Notes: a model not told the origin generated them from the letters alone. 64,000 nucleotides of DNA from Arcobacter sp. LA11 (GCF_001895145.1 NZ_BDIR01000013.1:1-64000), one strand, 5' to 3'. Shown: positions 26,051 to 35,255, counted from the first letter of the stretch. Numbers and translations: made by a program.

Positions 26051-26139
26051 TTTTGCACAAAAATGACTAAATCAAGGGCTCTGTAGTCACTTGTCATTTG
26101 ATATTAGTCAAGAAGCTTTATTAAAAATGATTTTAAAAT
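26051..26139 (+). promoter_or_regulatory. napA promoter with CRP/FNR-like box
   Basis: The palindrome TTTTGCACAAAA (26051-26062) is followed by a CRP/FNR-like box TTGATATTAGTCAA (26098-26111; consensus TTGAT-N4-ATCAA with one change) and a -10-like TAAAAT (26134-26139). The box centre is 32 bp from the -10 centre, as in class II (-41.5) activated promoters. An inverted near-copy of the box (TGACTAAATCAAG) lies at 26064-26076. The start point would be near 26146, leaving a leader of about 95 bases. The same three elements recur at 29877-29964. Confidence 0.65.
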
Positions 26140-26240
26140 TTCAAAGTACTTTAGATGATTAAGTATTGAAAAGTAAATTTAAATAGGTGATTTTACTTTA
26201 AACTTTTAATTATTTATAAATTTCAAACAAGGAGAAATAT

Positions 26241-29036
26241 ATGGCACTTTCAAGAAGAGAATTTCTTAAAAGTTCAGCAGCAGCATCTGCTGCAGCAGCA
26301 GTTGGAATGAATATACCAAGTGAACTACAAGCAGCAGCTAATAATGCTGAAAATAGTTGGAGATGGGATAAGGCAGCTTGTCGATTCTGTGGAACAGGTT
26401 GTGGAATAATGCTTGCAACAAAAGGTGGAAGAATCGTTGCAGTAAAAGGAGATCCAGCATCTCCAGTTAATAGAGGACTTAATTGTATTAAAGGTTATTT
26501 TAATGCAAAAATCATGTACGGAGCTGATAGATTAAAGCAACCTTTATTAAGAGTAAACTCAAAAGGTGAGTTTGATAAGCAAGGAAAATTTGCTCCTGTA
26601 TCTTGGAAAAGAGCTTTTGATGAAATGGAAATTCACGCTAAAAAAGCATTAAAACAAAATGGTCCAGAAAGTGTTGGTGTATTTGGTTCAGGTCAATATA
26701 CTATCATGGAAGGATATGCCGCACAAAAAATGATGAAAGGTGGATTTAGATCAAATGCCATCGACCCAAATGCTAGACACTGTATGGCATCTGCAGTTGT
26801 TGGTTTTTACCAAACATTTGGTATTGACGAGCCTTCTGGTTGTTATGATGATATTGAACTTACAGATACTATAGTTACGTGGGGTTCAAATATGGCTGAA
26901 ATGCACCCTATTTTATGGTCAAGAGTTACAGATAGAAAATTATCTGACCCTAAAAATGTAAAAGTTGTAAATATCTCAACATATAGACATAGAACTTCAG
27001 ACTTAGCTGATATGGAGATTATTTTTACTCCTCATACAGATTTAGCATTATGGAATTATATTGCACACGAAATTGTATTTAACAATCCAGAAGCTATTGA
27101 TTGGGATTTTGTAAAAAAACATATTGTATTTGCAGCATCACCAGTTAATATGGGTTATGGAATGAGAAAAGAAAATGAAAAATCTATGGACAAATATACA
27201 GCCAAAGAAAAAGAGACTATGGCTAAACAAATGTCTAAAGTAATTTCTGAGACTGAAGCTCCTGCTTTAAAACCATATGGTTATAATGCTGGAGATAACA
27301 TGGTAAATAAACCTGCTGGTTTAAAACACTGGGAAATCTCTTTTGAAGAGTATAAAAAATTCTTAGAACCATATAACTTAGACTATGTAGCTAAAATTTC
27401 AAAAGGTGACCCTGATGAAGATATTAATGAGTTTAAGAAAAAACTTAAAACTTTAGCTAACTTATATATTGAAAAATCAAGAAAAGTTATTTCTTTCTGG
27501 ACAATGGGAATGAACCAACATACAAGAGGAACTTGGGTAAATACTTTAGCATACAATGTGCACTTCTTGTTAAATAAACAAGCTAAACCAGGTTCGGGAG
27601 CATTTTCATTAACAGGGCAACCATCTGCTTGTGGTACAGCAAGAGAAGTTGGTACATTTACACATAGATTACCAGCAGATATGATGGTAAAAAATCCAAA
27701 ACATAGAGCTATTACAGAAAAAGGTTGGAATATTCCTGCTGGAACACTAAACCCAATTGGAAACCAACATATTATGAAAATCTTTAGAGATTTAGAAGAT
27801 GGATTTTTAAAATTTGCATGGATTCAAGTAACAAATATTTTCCATACTACAGCATCTGCCTCACATTGGATTAAAGCTGCAAGAGAAATGGATAACTTCA
27901 TTGTTTGTTCTGATCCATATCCTGGTATTTCTGGAAAAATCTCTGATTTAATTTTACCAACAGCTATGATTTATGAAAAATGGGGAGCTTATGGTAATGC
28001 TGAAAGAAGAACTCAACATTGGAGACAACAAGTATTACCAGCAGGTGATGCAATGACTGATACATGGCAAATGGTAGAATTTATGAAAAGGTTTACTATA
28101 AAAGATTTATGGGGTGAATATACTCTTAGAAATGGTAAAAAATTACCTAGTGTAATTTCAGCAGCTAAACAAATGGGATATAAAGAAGATACATCAATGT
28201 ATGAAGTTCTATTTGCAAATAAAAGAGCTAAATCTTACAAGTTAAGTCAAGATGATCCAATCCAAAAAGGTTTTGATAATACTGAATGTTTAGGGGATAG
28301 TAGAAATGTTGTTGGTTCAGATGGGAAAGTATTTAATGGATATGGATTCTTTATTCAAAAGTATCTATTTGAAGAGTATGCTGACTTTGGACGAGGACAT
28401 GCACATGACTTAGCTGACTTTGATACTTATCATAGAGTTAGAGGTCTTAAATGGCCTGTAGTTGATGGAAAAGAGACTCAATGGAGATTTAATACTAAAT
28501 ATGATCCATATGCTAAAAAAGCAAATCCAAATGGAGATTTTGCTTTCTATGGACCATTAGCTAAAGCATTATCGCAAGGTGATTTGCTTGGAGTAAAAGA
28601 TAAAGCTAAAAAATCTCTTAAAAATAAAGCTAAAATTTTTGCTAGACCATATATGGATCCACCAGAAATGCCAGATAAAGAGTACCCATTATGGATGTCT
28701 ACAGGTAGAGTACTTGAGCATTGGCATTCAGGAAGTATGACAATGAGAGTTCCAGAATTATATAGAGCTGTTCCAGAAGCACTTGTATATATTCACCCTG
28801 ATGATGCTAAGAAATTTGATGTAAAACAAGGTCAGCTTGCATGGGTAGAATCTAGAAGAGGAAGAGTAAAAGCTAGAGTTGAAACTAGAGGAAGAAACAG
28901 ACCTTCTAGAAATCTTATTTATGTTCCTTTCTTTGATGAGAAGGTATTTATTAATAAAGTATGTTTAGATGCAACTTGTCCTCAATCAGGACAAACGGAC
29001 TTCAAAAAATGTGCTGTAAAAGTATATAGAGCCTAA
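26241..29036 (+). CDS. napA: Periplasmic nitrate reductase catalytic subunit
   Basis: NapA reduces nitrate to nitrite in the periplasm using a bis-MGD molybdenum cofactor. The 931-residue protein has a Tat signal (SRREFLKSS...). A [4Fe-4S] motif follows ([12 protein letters not shown]...NCIKG; Cys-x2-Cys-x3-Cys-x27-Cys). The Mo ligand Cys is in [11 protein letters not shown]. The length and the insert near residues 300-370 are those of epsilonproteobacterial NapA. The ribosome site AAGGAG is strong. The gene is followed closely by napB, but napG, napH, napF, napL and napD are not adjacent, unlike the common napAGHBFLD order. Confidence 0.95.
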   Translation: MALSRREFLKSSAAASAAAAVGMNIPSELQAAANNAENSWRWDKAACRFCGTGCGIMLATKGGRIVAVKGDPASPVNRGLNCIKGYFNAKIMYGADRLKQPLLRVNSKGEFDKQGKFAPVSWKRAFDEMEIHAKKALKQNGPESVGVFGSGQYTIMEGYAAQKMMKGGFRSNAIDPNARHCMASAVVGFYQTFGIDEPSGCYDDIELTDTIVTWGSNMAEMHPILWSRVTDRKLSDPKNVKVVNISTYRHRTSDLADMEIIFTPHTDLALWNYIAHEIVFNNPEAIDWDFVKKHIVFAASPVNMGYGMRKENEKSMDKYTAKEKETMAKQMSKVISETEAPALKPYGYNAGDNMVNKPAGLKHWEISFEEYKKFLEPYNLDYVAKISKGDPDEDINEFKKKLKTLANLYIEKSRKVISFWTMGMNQHTRGTWVNTLAYNVHFLLNKQAKPGSGAFSLTGQPSACGTAREVGTFTHRLPADMMVKNPKHRAITEKGWNIPAGTLNPIGNQHIMKIFRDLEDGFLKFAWIQVTNIFHTTASASHWIKAAREMDNFIVCSDPYPGISGKISDLILPTAMIYEKWGAYGNAERRTQHWRQQVLPAGDAMTDTWQMVEFMKRFTIKDLWGEYTLRNGKKLPSVISAAKQMGYKEDTSMYEVLFANKRAKSYKLSQDDPIQKGFDNTECLGDSRNVVGSDGKVFNGYGFFIQKYLFEEYADFGRGHAHDLADFDTYHRVRGLKWPVVDGKETQWRFNTKYDPYAKKANPNGDFAFYGPLAKALSQGDLLGVKDKAKKSLKNKAKIFARPYMDPPEMPDKEYPLWMSTGRVLEHWHSGSMTMRVPELYRAVPEALVYIHPDDAKKFDVKQGQLAWVESRRGRVKARVETRGRNRPSRNLIYVPFFDEKVFINKVCLDATCPQSGQTDFKKCAVKVYRA

Positions 29037-29065
29037 TTTATAAAAATAGAAAAATGGAGAAGAAA

Positions 29066-29677
29066 ATGAAATTAACTAAAATAACTTTAGGATTTTTTAC
29101 AGCAGCTACTATTCTTATTATTGGATGTTCTGCTACTCAAACAATAAGTGAAGAGTCTTTAGGTATAAGAAAAACTAGTTTATATTCTGAGAATGATGCA
29201 TTTCCAGTTAAAACAGAATATATCAAAAAAGCAGCAGGGGAAAGTAAACTAATTGAGAGGGCATTTGAAAATGCTCCTCCTATGATTCCTCATAATGTAG
29301 AAGGAATGTATCCAATTACAACTAATAATAATGCTTGTACAGGGTGTCACCTTCCTGCTGTTGCAGAAGCAATAAATGCAACAGTAATCCCTCAGTCACA
29401 TTTTACAAACTTTAGACCAGACACATCTTTAGCAAAAAATGGAAAAATTGCTAAAGAAGGTAAAGCTGTAACTAATACAAGTGATTTTAAAGTTATTGGA
29501 AAGCCTTTAACTAAATTATCTGGTACAAGATTCAACTGTACTCAATGTCATGTTCCACAATCAATGACTTCAAGTGCTCCTAAAAATGAATTTGAAGTAA
29601 AATTTAGAGCAGTAGAACATAATAAAAAATCTAACTTAATTGATAATATCAACGAAGGTGTTGATACAATTAACTAG
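29066..29677 (+). CDS. napB: Nitrate reductase dihaem cytochrome subunit
   Basis: NapB passes electrons to NapA. Two c-type haem motifs are present, CTGCH (near residue 90) and CTQCH (near 160), along with the typical NAPPMIPHNVEGMYPI and HFTNFRP segments. The ATG at 29066 is preferred because GGAGAAGAAA lies directly before it; an ATG at 29054 would add four residues. The signal peptide ends in LIIGCSATQ, which fits a lipobox, so this NapB may be lipid-anchored and not soluble. The gene lies about 30 bases after napA and is closed by a strong terminator. Confidence 0.93.
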   Translation: MKLTKITLGFFTAATILIIGCSATQTISEESLGIRKTSLYSENDAFPVKTEYIKKAAGESKLIERAFENAPPMIPHNVEGMYPITTNNNACTGCHLPAVAEAINATVIPQSHFTNFRPDTSLAKNGKIAKEGKAVTNTSDFKVIGKPLTKLSGTRFNCTQCHVPQSMTSSAPKNEFEVKFRAVEHNKKSNLIDNINEGVDTIN

Positions 29678-29713
29678 TTAAGAAAGAGAGTTTTTCTCTC
29701 TTTCTAACTTTTT
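29677..29713 (+). terminator. Terminator of napAB
   Basis: The arms AGAAAGAGAG (29681-29690) and CTCTCTTTCT (29696-29705) with a TTTTT loop form a perfect 10-bp stem, extended by GTT/AAC and followed by TTTTT (29709-29713). Confidence 0.9.
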
Positions 29714-29748
29714 ATTAAATCCCATCAAACAAATCTAAAAAATCTTTT

Positions 29749-29964
29749 TATATCTTTTCTATATTTTTTATACAATACATATAATAGTCCAATTAATTCA
29801 TCATAATAAAACATACACCCATACAATATATCCTTTTAATAAATCTAAATTTATATTATAAATTTCTTTATACTTTTTTTGCACAAAATTACGTTTTAAT
29901 GGTACTTGCAGAAGCATTTTATTTGATTTTAGTCAAGGGTTTTAACGTAAAAGAGTTTTATAAT
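29749..29964 (+). promoter_or_regulatory. Second copy of the nap-type promoter
   Basis: The elements upstream of napA recur in the same order: the pyrimidine-rich block (29749-29775), TTTTGCACAAAA (29877-29888), a CRP/FNR-like box TTGATTTTAGTCAA (29923-29936) and a perfect -10 TATAAT (29959-29964). The box-to-minus-10 centre distance is again 32 bp and the palindrome-to-box distance differs by one base (46 versus 47). Flanking bases (TTTCAA.GT.CTTTA.A.GAT) also match. Transcription would begin near 29971, directed towards 30231. Confidence 0.65.
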
Positions 29965-29970
29965 TTCAAT

Positions 29971-30125
29971 GTGCTTTAAAGATATTAAAATGAAAACTTA
30001 CCGCAGATAAGATTGATTTTTAAATTATACAAAAGAAGAAAACTTTTCCTTCTTATCTTTAAACTAACTGATGGCATTTATTTCTCCTTATAAAAATTTA
30101 TGCCATCTCCTGATTTTAATTTAAT
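29971..30125 (+). ncRNA. Candidate small RNA or long structured leader
   Basis: The RNA from the promoter above would contain two stems. AGATAAGA (30005-30012) pairs with TCTTATCT (30051-30058). GATGGCAT (30070-30077) pairs with ATGCCATC (30100-30107), with a 22-base loop holding TTTCTCCTTA, a ribosome-site-like complement; CTCC recurs right after the stem. A T-rich stretch follows (30110-30133). It could be a free regulatory RNA or the 5' leader of the regulator at 30231. No known RNA family is recognised; this is inference. Confidence 0.35.
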
Positions 30126-30230
30126 TATATTTTTCTATACCACCAATTGGACACCAAAAATAAATATAGTATATGAGTAAATATAAATTTATATTTTATT
30201 ACAACCTTTAAATATATATGGAGAATAAAA

Positions 30231-30905
30231 ATGTTAAAAAGTTTAAATGTCTTATATGCAGAAAATGAAGACATTATACGCGAAAATGTTGTGGAAGCCT
30301 TAGAATTTATGTCAATGAAAGTGACATCAGTTACAAATGGGGAAGAAGCATATAAAGAATATCTAAAAAATAAACCAGATATCATAATTTTAGATATAGA
30401 AATACCAATTTGCAATGGACTAGAATTAGCAGAAAAAATTCGTATAAAGGATAAAGATACACAAATCATAATTGCCACAAAATCCACAAACTTAGAATAC
30501 CTATTAAAAGCAGTAGAGCTTAATCTTGTAAAATATTTATTAAAACCTGTTTCTTTAAATGATTTAAAAAGTACATTGACAATTTGTATAGATAACTTAA
30601 AGTATAAAAGTGAAAGAATCAACAAATATTTTAATGACAATGATTACTATAATCTATCTGAACAATGCCTATTTGTAAATAAAAAAATTGTAAGACTAGA
30701 TAACCATGAAAGAGATTTCTTAGAATTACTATTAAGAAACCACAAAAGAATCGTATTTTATAGTGAAATAGAAAAACAAATATGGAAAAATAAAATGAGT
30801 AGTGCAGCAATAAGATCTTTAGTACGTAATTTACGAAAAAAACTTCCAGATAATGTAATAGAAAATGTCTCTAAAACAGGATATAAAGTAATTATAAAAA
30901 ATTAA
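30231..30905 (+). CDS. Response regulator, receiver plus winged helix
   Basis: A 224-residue protein has a receiver domain (1-120) and an OmpR-type winged helix (about 140-224, LDNHERDFLELLLRNHKRIVFYSEIEKQIW...LRKKLP). The phosphorylation Asp (IIILDIEIP) and the Lys (YLLKPV) are kept. The acidic pocket reads AENED, so the second acidic residue of the usual pair is Asn, which may weaken metal binding. It is related to the regulators at 10951 and 53794. A ribosome site (GGAG) precedes the ATG. No kinase is adjacent. Its position after the duplicated nap-type promoter suggests control with nitrate respiration. Confidence 0.85.
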   Translation: MLKSLNVLYAENEDIIRENVVEALEFMSMKVTSVTNGEEAYKEYLKNKPDIIILDIEIPICNGLELAEKIRIKDKDTQIIIATKSTNLEYLLKAVELNLVKYLLKPVSLNDLKSTLTICIDNLKYKSERINKYFNDNDYYNLSEQCLFVNKKIVRLDNHERDFLELLLRNHKRIVFYSEIEKQIWKNKMSSAAIRSLVRNLRKKLPDNVIENVSKTGYKVIIKN

Positions 30906-30993
30906 TTTGAAAAAACACTATAAATAAAAAGTCATTTATTACCTTAAAAATAAAATATTTTAGCTATCTAAGCCCCACAAAAACTCCACACTG

Positions 30994-31049
30994 TATTAAC
31001 AGTTTATTAACGTTTTATTCAAAAATAGTTTACATTTAGGTAATATAAT
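30994..31049 (+). promoter_or_regulatory. htrA-cprRS promoter with 11-bp direct repeats
   Basis: TATTAAC occurs at 30994 and 31005, and TATTC at 31016, giving three sites with exact 11-bp spacing, the pattern bound by OmpR-family regulators. A perfect -10 TATAAT follows at 31044-31049. The regulator encoded in this operon (cprR) is the natural candidate binder, so autoregulation is likely. Confidence 0.5.
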
Positions 31050-31082
31050 TTTTTAATCATTTAATTAAAAAGGAATTTAAAT

Positions 31083-32498
31083 ATGACAAAATCAATTATT
31101 ATAGCAATATTATTTGCTACAAGTGTATTTGCAGATACTATAGATTTTCAAATGGCAGAAAAATCTGTCAAAAGAGTATCTCCAAGTGAACAAAATCAAA
31201 TACTTTCTTTTCACAATAGTATAAAAAAACCAATGAAATCTGTTGTTAATATAGCAGCAAAAAGAAAAGTATCTTCAAATGCAGGAAATATTCCATTTCA
31301 AATGTTTAACGACCCAATGCTAAGAAGATTTTTTGGAGACCAATTTAATGAACAATTTCAACAAAATAGAATTCAAAGGTCATTAGGTTCTGGTGTAATT
31401 ATTTCAAAAGATGGATACATTGTTACAAATAACCATGTAGTGGAAAATGCAGATGAAATTACAATTACTATTGCTGATAATCCAAAAGAATATAATGCAA
31501 GAGTAATAGGTAAAGATTCTGATAGTGATTTAGCTGTTATCAAAATTGAAGGTAAAAACTTTGATGCAATTAGTTTTGGTTATTCAAACACACTTGAAGT
31601 TGGAGATTTAATTTTTGCAATTGGTAATCCATTTGGTATAGGAAGTACTGTTACTCAAGGTATTATTTCTGCATTAAATAAAGACAATGTAGGAATTAAT
31701 AGATATGAAAACTTTATTCAAACAGATGCATCTATTAACCCAGGGAACTCAGGTGGTGCACTTGTAGATAGTAGAGGAGCATTAATTGGAATTAATAGTG
31801 CAATTATCTCAAAGTCTGGTGGAAACAACGGTATTGGGTTTGCAATCCCTGTTGCAATGGTTAAAGATGTTGTAAAAAAATTAATTACTGACGGTAAAGT
31901 TACTAGAGGTTATTTAGGTGTAGTAATTGATGATTTAAAACAAAACCTAACTAAACTCTATAAACGAAATACAGGTGCTTTAGTTCTAGATGTTGCAAAT
32001 GATACTCCAGCTAAAAAAGCAGGTCTAAAAAGAGGTGATTTAATTTATTCAATTAATAATAGAGAAATCAGAGATAGAAAAGGTCTTCAAAATGTAATTG
32101 CATCATTTAAACCAAATGAAACAATCACAGTAAAACTTGAAAGAGATAAAAAAGATATTATTATAAAAATTACATTAGGTAATAGAGCTGGTCTTATAAC
32201 ATCAGATGCAAATAATGGTAACTTCCTAGGTGGATTATTTCTATCAGAAATTGATGCAAATATGATAAAAAGATTTAGATTAAGTTCAAATGTTAGTGGA
32301 GTATTAATTACAGCAGTTGAAGCAGGTTCAGAAGCTGAAAAAGTAGGTTTTCAACCAGGTGATGTTATCATTCAAGTAGAAGATATAGAAGTAAAAAGTT
32401 TTGCTAATGTCCAAGAGGCAATTAGAAAATATAATAAATTAGACAAAAGAATATATGTAAATAGATATGGACAAACTATTCTTTTAGCTATAAAATAA
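31083..32498 (+). CDS. htrA: Periplasmic serine protease/chaperone HtrA (DegP/Do family)
   Basis: The enzyme degrades or refolds damaged envelope proteins. The 471-residue protein has a signal peptide (ends FADT). The trypsin-like domain carries the triad His (VTNNHVVENAD), Asp (DSDLAVIKI) and Ser (NPGNSGGAL). Two PDZ domains follow (~275-365 and ~385-470). A ribosome site (AAGGAA) precedes the ATG. It is first of an htrA-cprR-cprS set, the neighbourhood known from Campylobacter jejuni CprRS (there the order differs slightly), consistent with envelope-stress control. Confidence 0.95.
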   Translation: MTKSIIIAILFATSVFADTIDFQMAEKSVKRVSPSEQNQILSFHNSIKKPMKSVVNIAAKRKVSSNAGNIPFQMFNDPMLRRFFGDQFNEQFQQNRIQRSLGSGVIISKDGYIVTNNHVVENADEITITIADNPKEYNARVIGKDSDSDLAVIKIEGKNFDAISFGYSNTLEVGDLIFAIGNPFGIGSTVTQGIISALNKDNVGINRYENFIQTDASINPGNSGGALVDSRGALIGINSAIISKSGGNNGIGFAIPVAMVKDVVKKLITDGKVTRGYLGVVIDDLKQNLTKLYKRNTGALVLDVANDTPAKKAGLKRGDLIYSINNREIRDRKGLQNVIASFKPNETITVKLERDKKDIIIKITLGNRAGLITSDANNGNFLGGLFLSEIDANMIKRFRLSSNVSGVLITAVEAGSEAEKVGFQPGDVIIQVEDIEVKSFANVQEAIRKYNKLDKRIYVNRYGQTILLAIK

Positions 32499-32508
32499 AG
32501 GATAAGCC

Positions 32509-33180
32509 ATAGTTCAAGTTCTAATGATAGAAGATGATTTAGAGTTAGCTCAAATCATCACTGAATATCTAGCTTCATATGATATAGAAGTAACAAATAC
32601 AGATAGCCCTTATAATGGGCTATCTATGCTTAACCTAAATGATTATAAACTATTGATTTTAGACTTAACTTTACCAGAAATAGATGGACTTGAAGTTATT
32701 CCAAAAGTAAGAGAAAAATCTGACATTCCAATTATTATTTCTAGTGCTAGAGATGATATATTAGATAAAGTTATGGGATTAGAAAGAGGAGCAGATGATT
32801 ATCTTCCTAAACCATATAATCCAAGAGAACTACAAGCTAGAATCAAAGCAATTTTAAAAAGAATAACTCCTGTTGAAAAAAAGGAAGATGTAAAACCATC
32901 AGATTTTGTATTAAAAGAAGATGATATTCAGATTTATTTTAAAAATGAACTTTTATCTTTAACTCTTGCAGAATTTGATATTTTAAAATTGATGATTCAA
33001 AGAAACGGCGCAGTAGTTGCACGTGAAGATTTTATTTATGCAAGTGACCATATAGAAGATGATAGTAGTCTAAAAAATATTGATGTTATGATTTCAAGAA
33101 TACGAAACAAACTATCAAAGGTTGATGATAGTAAAACATTTATTAAATCAGTAAGAGGAATTGGTTACCAACTTTTATGA
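32509..33180 (+). CDS. cprR: OmpR-family response regulator, CprR/ArsR-like, AUA start likely
   Basis: The receiver domain has the acidic pocket (MIEDD), phosphorylation Asp (LLILDLTLP), Ser switch and Lys (DDYLPKPYNP), followed by an OmpR-type winged helix ending VRGIGYQLL. The first ATG (32524) would begin MIEDDLE and lose the first beta strand. The frame is open upstream to a stop at 32503 and reads ATA-GTT-CAA-GTT-CTA-ATG. An AGGA ribosome site is 6 bases before the ATA at 32509, and the resulting (M)VQVLMIEDD fits the usual start of this family. No ATG, GTG or TTG exists in between. The gene follows htrA by 10 bases and overlaps cprS by 4. Confidence 0.8.
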   Translation: MVQVLMIEDDLELAQIITEYLASYDIEVTNTDSPYNGLSMLNLNDYKLLILDLTLPEIDGLEVIPKVREKSDIPIIISSARDDILDKVMGLERGADDYLPKPYNPRELQARIKAILKRITPVEKKEDVKPSDFVLKEDDIQIYFKNELLSLTLAEFDILKLMIQRNGAVVAREDFIYASDHIEDDSSLKNIDVMISRIRNKLSKVDDSKTFIKSVRGIGYQLL

Positions 33181-34397
33181 TTCGTAATATTTCCATCTCT
33201 GCATTTATCAACACTATTTTTATTTTAGCATTAATTGCTATATCAATTACATTTGCTATTTTTATTAAACTTGATAAGCAAAGATATAATATTACAATGC
33301 AAAAAAAATATGAACTTGTATCAGAAAGCGTATTAAAATCACTAGAAGCAAACCCTTCTAAAAGTGGTATAAAAATTATAATAGATCAGTTCAAAGTTAA
33401 ACAATTAGAAGACAGTGATTTAAAACTAACAATAATCAATGATGCCAAACCAATATTAATAAGAAAAACAAACTTTGGTATGTATAGAATATTTAGTTTA
33501 GATGATGTTTTATATATCTATGTTCAAAAAGATGGTTATAACTTGATGTTGCAAGATACTCAAAACTATTCATACAACTTACTTATTATTTCACTTGCTA
33601 TTGCTTTATCCCTTGGTATTTTACTATCATTGTATTATATTTTAAAAAGAAAACTAAAACCTCTTAGGGTTTTAAATAATGAGATTAAAAAATTCTCAAA
33701 TGGTAATTTAAATATAAAAATAAAATTTAATAGTAGTGATGAAATAGGAACAATTGCCAAAACCTTTGATGAAGCTATCACACATATAAATAATCAAACA
33801 AAATCAAAAGAACTTTTCATGCGTAATATGATGCATGAGCTAAAAACTCCTATTACAAAAGCAATGTTCATAGCAGAAACACTTGAAGATGAAAAGAAAA
33901 AAGAGATGCTTCAAAGAGCTTTTCATAGAATGGATGATATTATTAAAGAGCTTGCAATGGTTGAAAAGCTTACATCAAATAATACTTTTGTATATAAAGA
34001 ACTTACATCTTTCTTTAAAATCTACACAAAGACAATTGAAATCACTATGATAAATGCAGATAAAATCACATCTAAAATAAGTGATTTTAAATTAAATGCT
34101 GATACTGCAATGTTCTCTGTTGCACTTAAAAATTTAATAGATAATGCAATTAAATTTTCTCCAAATAAACATGCAACAATAAATGCAAATAAACATCGTA
34201 TAGACGTTATTTCAGAAGGAGAGCCTCTAAAATATGACCTTGAATATTATACAGAACCATTTTCTCAAGAAGAAAAAAGAAGTGATGGTTTTGGATTAGG
34301 ACTTTATATTGTAAAAACAATTGCTAACTTACATGATTATAAACTAATTTATAAACACACAAAAGGCAAAAATATTTTTACGATTTTGATAGATTAA
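33177..34397 (+). CDS. cprS: Sensor histidine kinase CprS/ArsS-like
   Basis: This 406-residue kinase has two membrane helices (about 9-31 and 133-153) around a periplasmic sensor of ~100 residues. A HAMP domain (KRKLKPLRVLNNEIKKFSNGNLNIKI), the H-box MMHELKTPITKAM and a HATPase domain (N box LKNLIDNAIKF, G box GFGLGLYIVK) follow. It belongs to the ArsS/CprS branch and not to the HWRQP kinases found elsewhere in the window. Its ATG overlaps the cprR stop (ATGA), so the pair is co-translated. It should phosphorylate CprR in response to an envelope or surface-growth signal. Confidence 0.9.
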   Translation: MIRNISISAFINTIFILALIAISITFAIFIKLDKQRYNITMQKKYELVSESVLKSLEANPSKSGIKIIIDQFKVKQLEDSDLKLTIINDAKPILIRKTNFGMYRIFSLDDVLYIYVQKDGYNLMLQDTQNYSYNLLIISLAIALSLGILLSLYYILKRKLKPLRVLNNEIKKFSNGNLNIKIKFNSSDEIGTIAKTFDEAITHINNQTKSKELFMRNMMHELKTPITKAMFIAETLEDEKKKEMLQRAFHRMDDIIKELAMVEKLTSNNTFVYKELTSFFKIYTKTIEITMINADKITSKISDFKLNADTAMFSVALKNLIDNAIKFSPNKHATINANKHRIDVISEGEPLKYDLEYYTEPFSQEEKRSDGFGLGLYIVKTIANLHDYKLIYKHTKGKNIFTILID

Positions 34398-34806
34398 CAT
34401 CTTTCATAATTTCAAACCAATTTCTATTAAAATTCTTTTTAATATATTTTTCTTTGTGTGGAACTAGACAAGCAGAACAATTTTGATGAATATAATCCTC
34501 TCCTATATACTGTGCACCATCTTTAGAATCAATACCACAATATGAAAAAAGCGTTTTATCTTCTTGTTTTTCTATCCCGTCAACATCAAATCTAAAGTTT
34601 GGACAGGCACATAAATAACAGTTTAATTCTTCATAATCATGGCATTTTTTATTATCTTTATATAAAGGACAAAAATCATTCTCTTTTTCAACCATATTAT
34701 CAAATCTAAAATATTTAATAACCTCATCATCACTTAAATCTTTAAGTCTTTCCATAATCTTTGCATGCTTTTCTCCATGCGTATTAAACCACTCTGTATA
34801 TGTCAT
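34378..34806 (-). CDS. Cysteine-rich small-domain protein
   Basis: The 142-residue protein has a central metal-binding-like block, FCPLYKDNKKCHDYEELNCYLCACPNF (residues ~46-72), followed by further Cys (YCGID, NCSACLVPH). It matches the pattern of the short cysteine-rich domain found in many anaerobes and Campylobacterota. The Cys spacing suggests a zinc or Fe-S site. The 3' end overlaps the convergent cprS gene by 20 bases. The start overlaps the stop codon of dtd. The function is unknown. Confidence 0.65.
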   Translation of the reverse strand: MTYTEWFNTHGEKHAKIMERLKDLSDDEVIKYFRFDNMVEKENDFCPLYKDNKKCHDYEELNCYLCACPNFRFDVDGIEKQEDKTLFSYCGIDSKDGAQYIGEDYIHQNCSACLVPHKEKYIKKNFNRNWFEIMKDVNLSKS

Positions 34807-35255
34807 TAATTTAATTCCTCTGAATCTATTATAAAAGTAACCGGTCCATCATTTTGGATACTAACATCCATCATAGCACCAAATTCTCCTGTTTGAGTAT
34901 GTACTCCTACTTTTTCTACTTCTTGGACAAACTCTTCATATAAAGCATTTGCAAGCTCTGGTTTCTCACTATCATCAAAACTAGGACGTCGTCCTTTCTT
35001 TACATTCCCAGCAAGTGTAAACTGTGAAATAATCAAAGCTTCACCTTGAACATCTAAAAGTGATAAATTCATTTTTCCATTTTCATCAGAAAAAATTCTA
35101 AGGTTTACTATCTTATTTACAAGCTTTTCAATATCTTTAGATGTATCACCTTTTTTAATACCAAGTAAAATGTTAAGCCCTACTCCAATTTTCCCTACTA
35201 TCCTATCATCAACTTTCACACTTGATGAACTTACTCTTTGAATAACTACTATCAT
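34806..35255 (-). CDS. dtd: D-aminoacyl-tRNA deacylase
   Basis: The enzyme removes D-amino acids wrongly attached to tRNA. The 149 residues are full length. The two signature motifs are present: SQFTLAGNVKKGRRPSF (active-site region, SQxT) and GPVTFIIDS near the C-terminus (NxGPVT). The N-terminus MIVVIQRVSSSSVKVD is typical. It sits in a tightly packed minus-strand operon, overlapping its neighbours by 1 and 4 bases. Confidence 0.95.
   Translation of the reverse strand: MIVVIQRVSSSSVKVDDRIVGKIGVGLNILLGIKKGDTSKDIEKLVNKIVNLRIFSDENGKMNLSLLDVQGEALIISQFTLAGNVKKGRRPSFDDSEKPELANALYEEFVQEVEKVGVHTQTGEFGAMMDVSIQNDGPVTFIIDSEELN

Noticed and set aside
29991-30011. Six-codon leader peptide (ATG to TAA) in the candidate small RNA
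   Set aside because: There is no ribosome site and the peptide has no run of codons suggesting attenuation.
30125-30640. Minus-strand reading frame opposite the response regulator
   Set aside because: It lies antisense to a clear receiver domain, and its translation shows no recognisable domain.
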